A DNA stretch of 64,000 bases, from NCBI RefSeq assembly GCF_014203425.1, contig NZ_JACHJC010000001.1:3436001-3500000 (forward strand), read 5' to 3'. The DNA is from Micromonospora echinospora (GTDB lineage: Bacteria > Actinomycetota > Actinomycetes > Mycobacteriales > Micromonosporaceae). Position numbers and translations under genes: made by a program. Shown here piece after piece: positions 50,847 to 58,704 of the stretch. Below the pieces are notes generated by a model, which saw only the letters and a list, made by a program, of their open reading frames with translations, made no database searches and had not been told where the DNA came from. How positions within the stretch are numbered: position 1 is the stretch's first letter; each line of letters opens with the position of its first letter.

Positions 50847-52460
50847 GTGAGTGACGTGTTGACCACGATCCCCGCCCTGCTGCGGCAGGCCGCGCAGGAC
50901 GCCGCCGAGCTCGAGGCCCTGGTCGACGGTGACGTGCGGATGACCTTCGCCGAGCTCGACGCGGCCGTCACCCGGTTCGCGCGGGCCGCGGTCGCGCACG
51001 GTCTCGAGCCGGGGGACCGCGTCATCGTCTGGGCCCCGAACAGCGCCGACTGGGTCATCAGCGCCCTCGGCGTGCTGGCAGCGGGGGGCGTGCTGTGCCC
51101 CGTCAACACCCGCTTCCGTGGTGCGGAGGCGCGGTCCGTCATCGCCAAGGTCCGGGCCACGATGGTCGTCCTCGACGACGCCTTCCTGGACGCCCACTAC
51201 CTGGCCGCGCTGCGCGGCGACGGGCCGTCACCGGCCATCGGCCGCCCGGTGCCGCTGCTGCCCTCGGTGCGTACCGTCGTCGACCTGTCCGCCACCGGCC
51301 CCGAACAGACCGATGACGGCGTGTGGTCCCTGGCGGGCTTCACCGCGCTGGCCGACGAGGTCGACCCCGAAATCATCGACGGACGGATCGCCGCCCTCGC
51401 CCCGGAGAGCGTGGCCGACATCCTGTTCACCTCAGGCACCACCGGCTACCCCAAGGGCGCGATGGTCTCGCACGCCTCGAACCTTCGCGTCGACAGGGAG
51501 TGGGCCCGCCTCGTCGGGCTGCGGCGAGGCGACCGCTATCTGATGGTCAACCCGTTCTTCCACAGCTTCGGCTACCGGGCCGGCATCCTGGCCTGCCTCC
51601 TCATGCGCGCCACGATCATTCCGGTCGCGGTGTTCGCCGTCGAGACCGTGCTGCGTCTCATCGAGCAGGAACGTGTCACGGTCTTCCCCGGCGCACCCAC
51701 CGTCTACACCTCCCTGCTCGAACACCCCGACCTCGGCACGTACGACCTCAGCTCGGTACGCCTGGCCGTCACCGGGGCCACGATCGTGCCGGTGTCGCTG
51801 CTGCGCCGGATGCGCGAGGAACTCGGCTTCCGCGACGTCATCACCGCCTACGGCCTGACCGAGACGTGCGGCACCGCGACCGTGTGCCCGCCCGACGCCG
51901 GCCTCGAGCGGATTTCGACCAGCTGCGGGCGGGCGATCCCGGGCACCGAGTTGCGGATCGCCGGTCTCGACGGACAGGCGCTGCCGGCCGGTGAGTCGGG
52001 CGAGGTCCTCGTGCGTGGCTACAACGTGATGTCGGGCTACTTCGAGGACCCGGTCGCCACGGCGCAGGCCATCGACGAGGACGGCTGGCTGCACACCGGT
52101 GACGTCGGCTGGGTCGACGAGGACGGCTACCTGCGCATCACCGACCGGATCAAGGACGTCTACATGGTCGGGGGCTTCAACGTCTACCCCGCCGAGGTCG
52201 AGCGTGTGCTGTCCGAACATCCCGCCGTCTTCGACGTCGCAGTCGTCGGGGTCCCGGACGCGCGGATGGGCGAGGTCGGCAGCGCCTTCGTGCAGACCGT
52301 TCCCGCCTGGAGCGGGGACGAGTCGGCGCTCATCGACGAGCTCGAGGCGTGGTGCCGGGAGCGGCTGGCCAACTTCAAGCGCCCGCGCAGCTTCACAGTC
52401 GTTCCGGCGCTGCCACGAACCGCGAGCGGAAAGATCCAGAAGTTCAAGCTCACCCGGTGA
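50847..52460 (+). CDS. fadD3: FadD3-like HIP-CoA ligase
   Basis: A 537-residue acyl-CoA synthetase that parallels mycobacterial FadD3 (Rv3561) throughout: IVWAPNSADWVISALGVLAA, PVNTRFRGAEARSVI, ADILFTSGTTGYPKGAMVSH, NPFFHSFGYRAGILACLLMR, GAPTVYTSLLEHPDLGTYDL and VYMVGGFNVYPAEVERVL. FadD3 attaches CoA to HIP, the indanedione propionate left after A/B-ring removal, and so starts ring C/D degradation. AGGAG with six-base spacing favours GTG 50847 over the ATG two codons earlier. Confidence 0.92.
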   Translation: MSDVLTTIPALLRQAAQDAAELEALVDGDVRMTFAELDAAVTRFARAAVAHGLEPGDRVIVWAPNSADWVISALGVLAAGGVLCPVNTRFRGAEARSVIAKVRATMVVLDDAFLDAHYLAALRGDGPSPAIGRPVPLLPSVRTVVDLSATGPEQTDDGVWSLAGFTALADEVDPEIIDGRIAALAPESVADILFTSGTTGYPKGAMVSHASNLRVDREWARLVGLRRGDRYLMVNPFFHSFGYRAGILACLLMRATIIPVAVFAVETVLRLIEQERVTVFPGAPTVYTSLLEHPDLGTYDLSSVRLAVTGATIVPVSLLRRMREELGFRDVITAYGLTETCGTATVCPPDAGLERISTSCGRAIPGTELRIAGLDGQALPAGESGEVLVRGYNVMSGYFEDPVATAQAIDEDGWLHTGDVGWVDEDGYLRITDRIKDVYMVGGFNVYPAEVERVLSEHPAVFDVAVVGVPDARMGEVGSAFVQTVPAWSGDESALIDELEAWCRERLANFKRPRSFTVVPALPRTASGKIQKFKLTR

Positions 52461-52615
52461 GCCCGGCGTTCGCGGGTCCCCTCACCGGGGTGCTGCCCGC
52501 GAAGGCGCTTCGCACTGGCCCAGTGCCCCGCGGCCGGCAGGCCCGACGCCCCGACCAGACCTGACACCGACGGCACCGCCGTCACGGGCGCCAGCCCGAG
52601 AACCGGAGGACACCA

Positions 52616-53836
52616 ATGCAGGACGCAGTCATCGTCGCCGCGGCGCGCTCGCCGATCGGCCGGGCCTTCAAGGGGTCGCTGGCCTCGATGCGGGCCGACG
52701 ACCTGGCCACCCAGATGATCCAGGCGGCCCTGGCCCAGGTGCCGGCGCTCGACCCGGCCCAGATCGACGACCTCATGCTCGGCTGCGCTCAGCCGGCCGG
52801 CGAGCAGGGCTGGGGCCTCGGGCGCGTCGTCGCGGTCGAGCTCGGGCTCGACCGGGTCCCCGGGACGACCGTGCAGCGTTACTGCGCATCGAGCCTGCAG
52901 ACGACCAGGATGGCGCTGCACGCCATCCGCGCCGGTGAGGCGGACGTGCTCGTCTCCGCCGGGGTCGAGGTCGTCTCGCACTTCGCCGCCGGCAAGTCCG
53001 ACGGCATGCCGGACACGAAGAACCCGATCTTCGCCGCGGCGGGGGAGCGCACCGCCACCCGCGGACGGGGTGGCGCCGGCCCGTGGACCGACCCACGCGA
53101 CGCGAATGAGCTTCCCGACGTCTACATCGCGATGGGCGAGACCGCCGAGAACGTCGCGAGCCACCGCGGCGTGAGCCGCGCCGAGCAGGACGAGTGGGCC
53201 GCCACGAGCCAGCAGCGGGCCCGGGCCGCGATCGAGTCGGGCTTCTTCGCCACCGACATCACGCCGGTGACCCTCGCCGACGGCACCGTCGTGGCCACCG
53301 ACGACAGCCCTCGCGCCGGAGTGACGGCCGAGTCGCTGTCCGGCCTCAAACCGGCCTTCCGGCCCGACGGTACGGTGACCGCGGGCAACTGCTGCCCGCT
53401 CAACGACGGCGCGGCCGCCCTCATCATCATGTCCAGCCGTAGGGCCGCCGAACTCGGCGTCACGCCGCTGGCCCGGATCCTGTCCACGGGCGTCTCGGCG
53501 ATCTCGCCGGAGATCATGGGTCTCGGCCCGGTCGAGGCGTCGAGGCGGGCCCTCGCGCTGGCCGGGCTCTCGATGGCCGACATCGATCTCGTCGAGCTCA
53601 ACGAGGCGTTCGCCGCTCAGGTCGTCCCCTCCATCTCGGACCTCAAGGCCAACCCCGAGCGGGTCAACGTCCACGGTGGTGCGATCGCCCTGGGCCACCC
53701 GTTCGGTCAGACCGGAGCGCGGATGACGACGACGCTCATCAACGGGCTGCGGGCCCGGGACGGCCAGTTCGGTCTCGAGACGATGTGTACCGCCGGTGGC
53801 CAGGGCATGGCGATGGTCATCGAGCGGCTCTCCTAG
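52616..53836 (+). CDS. Thiolase (acetyl-CoA acyltransferase type)
   Basis: A 406-residue thiolase. VQRYCASSLQTTRMALHAIR holds the nucleophilic Cys near residue 90, VNVHGGAIALGHPFGQTGAR the catalytic His, and MCTAGGQGMAMVIERLS the second Cys. It is of the FadA/FadI-like class rather than FadA6 and would release acetyl- or propionyl-CoA from a beta-ketoacyl-CoA. The contents of operator 7 place it with fadD3. CGGAGG upstream supports the ATG. Confidence 0.88.
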   Translation: MQDAVIVAAARSPIGRAFKGSLASMRADDLATQMIQAALAQVPALDPAQIDDLMLGCAQPAGEQGWGLGRVVAVELGLDRVPGTTVQRYCASSLQTTRMALHAIRAGEADVLVSAGVEVVSHFAAGKSDGMPDTKNPIFAAAGERTATRGRGGAGPWTDPRDANELPDVYIAMGETAENVASHRGVSRAEQDEWAATSQQRARAAIESGFFATDITPVTLADGTVVATDDSPRAGVTAESLSGLKPAFRPDGTVTAGNCCPLNDGAAALIIMSSRRAAELGVTPLARILSTGVSAISPEIMGLGPVEASRRALALAGLSMADIDLVELNEAFAAQVVPSISDLKANPERVNVHGGAIALGHPFGQTGARMTTTLINGLRARDGQFGLETMCTAGGQGMAMVIERLS

Positions 53837-53846
53837 GCCGGTGCGC

Positions 53847-53875
53847 CGACGTCCCCGGTCGAACCGGGGACGTCG
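53847..53875. terminator. Terminator hairpin 1 of two
   Basis: A 13-pair perfect stem, CGACGTCCCCGGT with ACCGGGGACGTCG, and a three-base loop, eleven bases after the thiolase stop. Confidence 0.8.
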
Positions 53876-53908
53876 ACACCCGGCTCATGCCCCGCGCCCG
53901 ACCGGGAC

Positions 53909-53942
53909 GGTGGCCCCGGCCGCGTTCGCGACCGGGGCCACC
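53909..53942. terminator. Terminator hairpin 2 of two
   Basis: An 11-pair stem, GGTGGCCCCGG with CCGGGGCCACC, before the stop of the minus-strand phosphotransferase gene. With hairpin 1 it insulates the convergent genes. Confidence 0.7.
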
Positions 53943-53980
53943 ACGCCGAGTGGGTACGTGCGTGTGCGGTCAGGCGAGGA

Positions 53981-55057
53981 TCAGTGCCGGCGCAGCGCCG
54001 CCGCGAGGGTCGCCGCCCGGCCGGCGACCGCGGCCGACTGTGCGGCGAACGAGGCCGCGGTGCGGTCGCCACCGCTCATCGCGCCCTGCGCGACCCTGGT
54101 GTACACGCCCTCGAGGATGCACGCGGTCTTCCACCAGTTGTAGGCGACGAAGTAGTCGATTCGCGCCGGGTCGGTGCCGGTGGCGAGGCAGTACCGGGAG
54201 AGCAGTTCGTCCCGGGTCGAGAAGCCGGGCAGGACCGTGGCCGGGTCGTGCAGCGCGCGGGCCGGGTCGTCGGCCTGCGCCCAGTAGACGAGCAGTTGGC
54301 CGACGTCGGCCAACGGGTCTCCGATCGTGGCCAGCTCCCAGTCGAGCACGCCCTGAACCTGCCATCGAGAGTCGAGCATGCAGTTGTCGAGGCGGAAGTC
54401 GCCGTGCACGATCCCGGAGCGGGACTGCTCGGGCGCCGCCGCCACGAGGTGCTCGTGCGCGGTCTGCAGATCGGGCAGGTCGCGGATCCTGCTCCGGTGC
54501 CAGTTCTCGTGCCAGCGCCCGAGCTGCCGGGTGATGTAGTCACGGCGACGGGCCAGACCTCCCAGCCCGATGACCTCCGGGGCGAGTCGGTGCAGGGCCA
54601 CGAGTGCGTCGACGAGCGTGGGGCCGATGAGCGCGCGGTCGGCCTCGGTGGTGAGCCGCCCGACGTCGGCGGGGCTGCGCAGGATCACGCCGTCGAGGTG
54701 CTCGAGTACGACGAGAGGGGCGCCGGCGACCTCGCCCGTCTCCTCGACGGCGAGCACTCGCGGCACCGGGAGGTGGCCGTGCAGACCGCGCAGGATCCGC
54801 GCCTCGCGCAGTACGTCGTGTGCGGTGGCCGGGTGGTTTCCGAGCGGTGGACGGCGCAGCACGACGACGTGGCCGGCCGCGTCGGTGGTCCGGTAGGTCA
54901 GGTTGGAGCGCCCTCCGGCGATGACCTCGTGTCGGAGGTTCCCCTGCAACTCGGGCACCGCGCTGCCGAGCCAGGCGTCGACCCCCGCCGGGAGCCCGGC
55001 GTGCCGGGTGGTGTCGATCGGGGCCGGGCCTGTCTGGGCGTGACCTGCTGCCGTCAT
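53981..55057 (-). CDS. APH-family phosphotransferase-like protein
   Basis: A 358-residue protein kinase-like fold protein (aminoglycoside/choline kinase family; relatives are often named phosphotransferase family in actinobacterial lipid loci). It shows LTYRTTDAAGHVVVLRRPPL, the catalytic loop GIVHGDFRLDNCMLD (HGDxxxxN) and LDWELATIGDPLADVGQLL (metal-binding Asp). It has its own operator (8) 30 bases upstream. Its substrate is unknown; similar proteins are found next to acyl-CoA dehydrogenases as in FadE36 loci. Confidence 0.85.
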   Translation of the reverse strand: MTAAGHAQTGPAPIDTTRHAGLPAGVDAWLGSAVPELQGNLRHEVIAGGRSNLTYRTTDAAGHVVVLRRPPLGNHPATAHDVLREARILRGLHGHLPVPRVLAVEETGEVAGAPLVVLEHLDGVILRSPADVGRLTTEADRALIGPTLVDALVALHRLAPEVIGLGGLARRRDYITRQLGRWHENWHRSRIRDLPDLQTAHEHLVAAAPEQSRSGIVHGDFRLDNCMLDSRWQVQGVLDWELATIGDPLADVGQLLVYWAQADDPARALHDPATVLPGFSTRDELLSRYCLATGTDPARIDYFVAYNWWKTACILEGVYTRVAQGAMSGGDRTAASFAAQSAAVAGRAATLAAALRRH

Positions 55058-55086
55058 GGGTGCGCCTCCTCGTCAGGCACGACCCT

Positions 55087-55100
55087 AGCAAGCGCTTGGT
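55087..55100 (+). promoter_or_regulatory. KstR2-type operator 8 (AGCAAGCGCTTGGT)
   Basis: Perfect match to the consensus, 30 bases upstream of the phosphotransferase ATG at 55057 (minus). Confidence 0.8.
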
Positions 55101-55161
55101 TTTTTCGGCGTGTCGTGTCGGACACCCCAGGTGGGCATCCGGATGCGGGCGGGGTCCGCGC

Positions 55162-55749
55162 TCAGTCGCGGGCGAGAATTCCGTCGAGGAACACCGAGAC
55201 GAAGTCGTCGGCGAACTTCGCCATGGAGTACGACGGGGTCGGCTTGAACCAGCGGACCGAGAGCCACAACGAGTCACGCAGCATGCCGTGCAGCACGCGT
55301 ACCGGGATGTCGTTGCGGAAGTCGCCCGTGGCGATACCGGCCTCGAGCACCTGGATCCAGGCCCGCTGGATCGCGGTCGCAGCGTCGCGGATGTGCTCGT
55401 AGCCGTCGATCTTGGGCAGGTAGTTGCTCGAGTTCTGGTATATCTCGGTCGCGTGCGGGTGAGCCTCGATGTTGGCCAGCGAGCTCGTGACGAGCTTGCG
55501 CAACTGGATCGCCGGCTTCTCCTCGGACTCCAGGACCTGGGCGTAGCGGTAGGTCAGGTCGGTCAGATAGTCCGAGATGATCGCGTTGACCATCTCGTCC
55601 TTGGACTTGAAGTGGTGGTAGAGGCTGCCCGAGAGGATGCCGACCGAGTCGGCGATCTCGCGGACTGTCGTGGCATCGATTCCTTTGGCCGCGAAAAGGT
55701 GCGCGGCGTTGTCGAGGATGACCGAGCGCCGGTCCTGGGTCGTCGACAT
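55162..55749 (-). CDS. kstR2: KstR2-like TetR-family repressor
   Basis: A 195-residue TetR protein. The DNA-binding part AAKGIDATTVREIADSVGIL followed by SGSLYHHFKSKDEMVNAI is nearly that of mycobacterial KstR2 (Rv3557c), and the C-terminal LRDSLWLSVRWFKPTPSYSM matches the KstR2 DTTWVSVRWYRPGG region. KstR2 represses HIP-degradation genes and is released by HIP-CoA. Operator 9 lies 35 bases upstream, so it should repress itself, and eleven matching operators are spread over the island. ATG 55749 is used since an earlier start would overlap the operator. Confidence 0.93.
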   Translation of the reverse strand: MSTTQDRRSVILDNAAHLFAAKGIDATTVREIADSVGILSGSLYHHFKSKDEMVNAIISDYLTDLTYRYAQVLESEEKPAIQLRKLVTSSLANIEAHPHATEIYQNSSNYLPKIDGYEHIRDAATAIQRAWIQVLEAGIATGDFRNDIPVRVLHGMLRDSLWLSVRWFKPTPSYSMAKFADDFVSVFLDGILARD

Positions 55750-55783
55750 TGGGGTGCTCCCGGTTCCTCGAGCATATGTGTTG

Positions 55784-55797
55784 GTCAAGCGCTTGCT
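55784..55797 (+). promoter_or_regulatory. KstR2-type operator 9 (GTCAAGCGCTTGCT)
   Basis: The first base differs from the consensus. It faces the kstR2 start at 55749 and is the autoregulatory site. Confidence 0.8.
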
Positions 55798-55877
55798 TTA
55801 TATCACTTCGATGCCTTCAGCATGATAAAGGCAGCCTCCCTTGACCGGGGGGTCGCAAAATGCCTATGGTGCAGCCA

Positions 55878-55891
55878 ACCAAGCGCTCGTT
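55878..55891 (+). promoter_or_regulatory. KstR2-type operator 10 (variant ACCAAGCGCTCGTT)
   Basis: One mismatch in the CTTG half but within a wider palindrome, CAACC...GGTTG. It lies 52 bases before the GTG at 55943. Confidence 0.7.
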
Positions 55892-55942
55892 CGGTTGCCG
55901 GAGCCCGCGCTGCGGATCCCGATCAGCCGAGAGGGGCTGCCC

Positions 55943-56887
55943 GTGTCCGACCCGAAGACCGGCCCGATCCCTGCCGTCCCGTCCGGGCGTCCGCCCGCCG
56001 CCGGCCCTGACCAGGCAGCCGGCCTGCTCGCCGGCCGCGTCGTCCTCGTCACCGGCGCCGCCAACGGGTTGGGAGCGGCATACGCGCGCGGCATCGCCGC
56101 GGCCGGGGCCCACGTGGTCGCCGTCGACGTCGACGCGGAGGGACTCCAGCGGCTGAGCGGGCAGCTCGCCGCGGCTGACGGCCAGGGCTCGATCAGGGTC
56201 GCCGACGTCGCGGACTGGGCGGGCGCCCACGACCTCGTGCGTGACTGCGTCGCCGAGCACGGCAGGCTCGACGGCCTCGTCAACAACGCCGGCGTCTTCG
56301 CCATGGCCCGCGCCGGCACCGAGTCCGAGGCCACGGTGCGCCGGATGCTCGAGGTCAACGTGCTCGGCGCCGTCGCCTGGGGAGACGCCGCTGTCGCGGC
56401 GATGCGTACCCAGGGTCACGGGGTCCTGGTCAACGTCACCTCGGGTGAGCAGATGGGCCGTGCCGAGACGGCCGTGTACGGGGCGACGAAGGCCGCGATC
56501 GCCACGCTCACCTATGCGTGGGCGGCCGAACTCGCCGACGTCGGGATCCGCGTCAACGCGATCTCCCCCAACGCGCAGACCCGGATGGCCGAGGTGCTCG
56601 AGCAGTTCCGCGGCGCACCGAGCGGGCAGAACGCGGGCATCGCGCCCGAGGCCAACGTGCCGCTGCTGCTCTACCTGCTCTCCGACCTCAGCGTCGAGCT
56701 GACCGGCCAGGTGCTGCGCTCCTACGGTCCCGAACTCATGCTGACGACCCACCCGGCGCTCGCCGAGCCCGTGCTGCGGCACACGGCGTGGACCCCGGAG
56801 CGCATCGCCGAGGCCGTCACGGCGCGGCTGCTGCCGCACCTGGCACCCCTCGGGATGCGCCGGGCGCGCATCGAATACCTCGACTGA
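55943..56887 (+). CDS. C-terminally extended SDR
   Basis: A 314-residue SDR of the MFE-2-like type. VVLVTGAANGLGAAYARGIA, LVNNAGVFAMARAGTESEAT, Ser in NVTSGEQMG and the pair ETAVYGATKAAIATLTYAWA are intact. The 90-residue tail (VELTGQVLRSYGPELMLTTH) matches those at 45394 and 61495 in placement. An ATG at 55841 is in frame, but it would put operator 10 inside the gene; GAGAGGGG at 55929-55936 supports GTG 55943. Confidence 0.82.
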   Translation: MSDPKTGPIPAVPSGRPPAAGPDQAAGLLAGRVVLVTGAANGLGAAYARGIAAAGAHVVAVDVDAEGLQRLSGQLAAADGQGSIRVADVADWAGAHDLVRDCVAEHGRLDGLVNNAGVFAMARAGTESEATVRRMLEVNVLGAVAWGDAAVAAMRTQGHGVLVNVTSGEQMGRAETAVYGATKAAIATLTYAWAAELADVGIRVNAISPNAQTRMAEVLEQFRGAPSGQNAGIAPEANVPLLLYLLSDLSVELTGQVLRSYGPELMLTTHPALAEPVLRHTAWTPERIAEAVTARLLPHLAPLGMRRARIEYLD

Positions 56888-56950
56888 TCCGACGTTCGAG
56901 ACTGACCCGACGTCCGACACCCGGACGACCCCCGAGCCGACAGGAGCCCG

Positions 56951-57766
56951 ATGTCCGTCACGACCAACCCGGTCTGCGTCAGCGGCATGGCCGCGATGTC
57001 CTGGGACCTGCCCGAGGAGATCGCGATGTACCGGCGTACCGGTACCGACCTCGTCGGCCTGCAGCGCAGCAAGGTCGCCTCCTTCGGCGTGCCGGCTCTC
57101 GGAGACCTGCTCGCCCGGCACGACGTACGGCTCGGCTACCTCGTGCACAGCTTCACCGCCCACCCGGACGACGAGCCGGGCTGGGCGCAGCAGGTCGCGG
57201 CGTTGCAGGACGGCGTCGTCGACGCCCGTCGGCTCGGGGCCGACCTCGTCTACCTCACCTCGGGCCCCTCGGCGCACCTGACGTGGGAGGAGGCGGCCGG
57301 CCGGTTCGCCGAGCGGATCGCTCCGGTCGTGGCCACCGCTCGCGAACACGGGGTGCGCCTGGGTGTGGAGAACACCCTGCCGGTCAAGTGCGACCTCAGC
57401 TTCACCCACACCGCGCGGGACGCCCTCGCCCTGGCCGACCTCTGCGGCATCGGCATCTGCCTCGACCTCTACTGCTGCTGGCAGGAGCGGGGCCTGACCG
57501 ACCTCGTCCGCGATCGGGTCGGTCAGGTCGAGTTGCTGCAGGTGTCCGACTTCCGGGTCGGCACCTCGACCTTCCCGAACCGGTGGGTGCCCGGGGACGG
57601 CGACCTGCCGATGGCCGGTCTGTTGGCGAGCGTGCTGCGGGCCGGCTACACCGGCATCGTCGACGTCGAGTTGATCGGTCCGGCCATCGAGGCCGAGGGC
57701 GCCGAGTCGGCGGTGACCCGCTCGATCACCTGGACGCGCGAGCAGATCGCGGTGGCGCGTCCCTGA
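56951..57766 (+). CDS. Sugar phosphate isomerase/epimerase-like TIM-barrel protein
   Basis: A 271-residue AP-endonuclease-2/xylose isomerase-like barrel. Metal-ligand positions are visible: GVRLGVENTLPVKCDLSF (Glu), GIGICLDLYCCWQE (Asp), VELLQVSDFRVG and YTGIVDVELIGPA (Glu). Members include hydroxypyruvate isomerase, inosose dehydratase and various epimerases. It follows the SDR behind operator 10 and might isomerise or dehydrate a ketol of the pathway, or trim a sugar-bearing substrate. Reaction unknown. Confidence 0.75.
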   Translation: MSVTTNPVCVSGMAAMSWDLPEEIAMYRRTGTDLVGLQRSKVASFGVPALGDLLARHDVRLGYLVHSFTAHPDDEPGWAQQVAALQDGVVDARRLGADLVYLTSGPSAHLTWEEAAGRFAERIAPVVATAREHGVRLGVENTLPVKCDLSFTHTARDALALADLCGIGICLDLYCCWQERGLTDLVRDRVGQVELLQVSDFRVGTSTFPNRWVPGDGDLPMAGLLASVLRAGYTGIVDVELIGPAIEAEGAESAVTRSITWTREQIAVARP

Positions 57767-57770
57767 GCGC

Positions 57771-58532
57771 TCAGGGCGCGTCCGCCCATCGCGGCGCGCG
57801 CTTGGCGACGAACGCGGCCGCGCCCTCGGCGGCATCCGGCCCGGCGAGCAGTTCGAGGGTCGCGAGCCGGTTGACCGCACCGAGATCGCCCACGCGGGGG
57901 TCCAGGCTCAGGTGCATGAGCCGCTTGGTCGCCCGCACCGCCGCGGGGGAGTGGGTCGCGATCCGGGCGCCCAGCTGGAGCGCGCGCGGAAGGACCTCGT
58001 CGGCGGGGACCACGGCATTGACCAGGCCCAGCTCGTGGGCCCGGGCCGCGGGAAGCGGTTCGGCAGTCAGCCCGAGTTCCAGGGCTACGGCGACCGGCAC
58101 GCGACGGGGCAGGTCGGTGCCGCCCTCGGTGGCGGCGATGCCGCGCCCCACCTCGGGCAGCGCGAAGTAGGCGTGCTCGGCCGCGACGACGAGGTCGCAG
58201 GCGAGGGCGAGTTCGAAGCCGCCGCCGACGGCGGGCCCGTTGACCGCGGCGATGACCGGCTTGCGGTAGCCGCCGCGCAGCAGCGTCAGCGGGCTGCGGG
58301 CCACGTCGACCAGGCGCCCCTCGGCCGCGGCGCGCAGGTCCATCCCCGCGCTGAAGGACAACTCGCCGGTGCCGGTCAGCACGACCGCGCGCACGCCCGC
58401 GTCCGCGTCGTACCCGAGCAGGGCGTCGGTCATCGCCAGGAGGGTGTCGGGATCGAGGGCGTTGCGTACCTGCGGCCGATTGATCCTGATGACTCCCACC
58501 GCGCCGACGCGCTCGCGCACCACGGTGTTCAT
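57771..58532 (-). CDS. Enoyl-CoA hydratase/isomerase (crotonase family)
   Basis: A 253-residue crotonase. It has the oxyanion-hole region GELSFSAGMDLRAAAEGR and both general glutamates: NGPAVGGGFELALACDLVVA and YFALPEVGRGIAATEGG, then KRAPRWA at the end. This is ordinary hydratase chemistry and resembles EchA19 more than EchA20, the ring-D hydrolase. It occupies the position next to ipdA that echA20 holds in mycobacteria. It is divergent from ipdA around operator 11. Confidence 0.85.
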   Translation of the reverse strand: MNTVVRERVGAVGVIRINRPQVRNALDPDTLLAMTDALLGYDADAGVRAVVLTGTGELSFSAGMDLRAAAEGRLVDVARSPLTLLRGGYRKPVIAAVNGPAVGGGFELALACDLVVAAEHAYFALPEVGRGIAATEGGTDLPRRVPVAVALELGLTAEPLPAARAHELGLVNAVVPADEVLPRALQLGARIATHSPAAVRATKRLMHLSLDPRVGDLGAVNRLATLELLAGPDAAEGAAAFVAKRAPRWADAP

Positions 58533-58590
58533 GTTTCGTCCTCCTTCGCAACAGGGTCTTGACCCTCTCCCTGTGGCTGTTAGGGTACCA

Positions 58591-58604
58591 ACCAAGCGCT
58601 TGCT
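58591..58604 (+). promoter_or_regulatory. KstR2-type operator 11 (ACCAAGCGCTTGCT)
   Basis: Perfect consensus between the crotonase start at 58532 (minus) and the ipdA start at 58705 (plus). Confidence 0.85.
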
Positions 58605-58704
58605 ACATGGCGAGCCGGCCGTGGAGGCCCGGCACGCGACTCGCCCTTCGCGCTGCTCACCACCCGTCGGGCAGTGCTCCGACAGACGCGATGATGAGGG
58701 ACAC

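Noticed and set aside
55841-55942. N-terminal extension of the SDR gene to an ATG at 55841
   Set aside because: It would place operator 10 inside the coding region; the added residues have no SDR similarity and a better ribosome site precedes GTG 55943.
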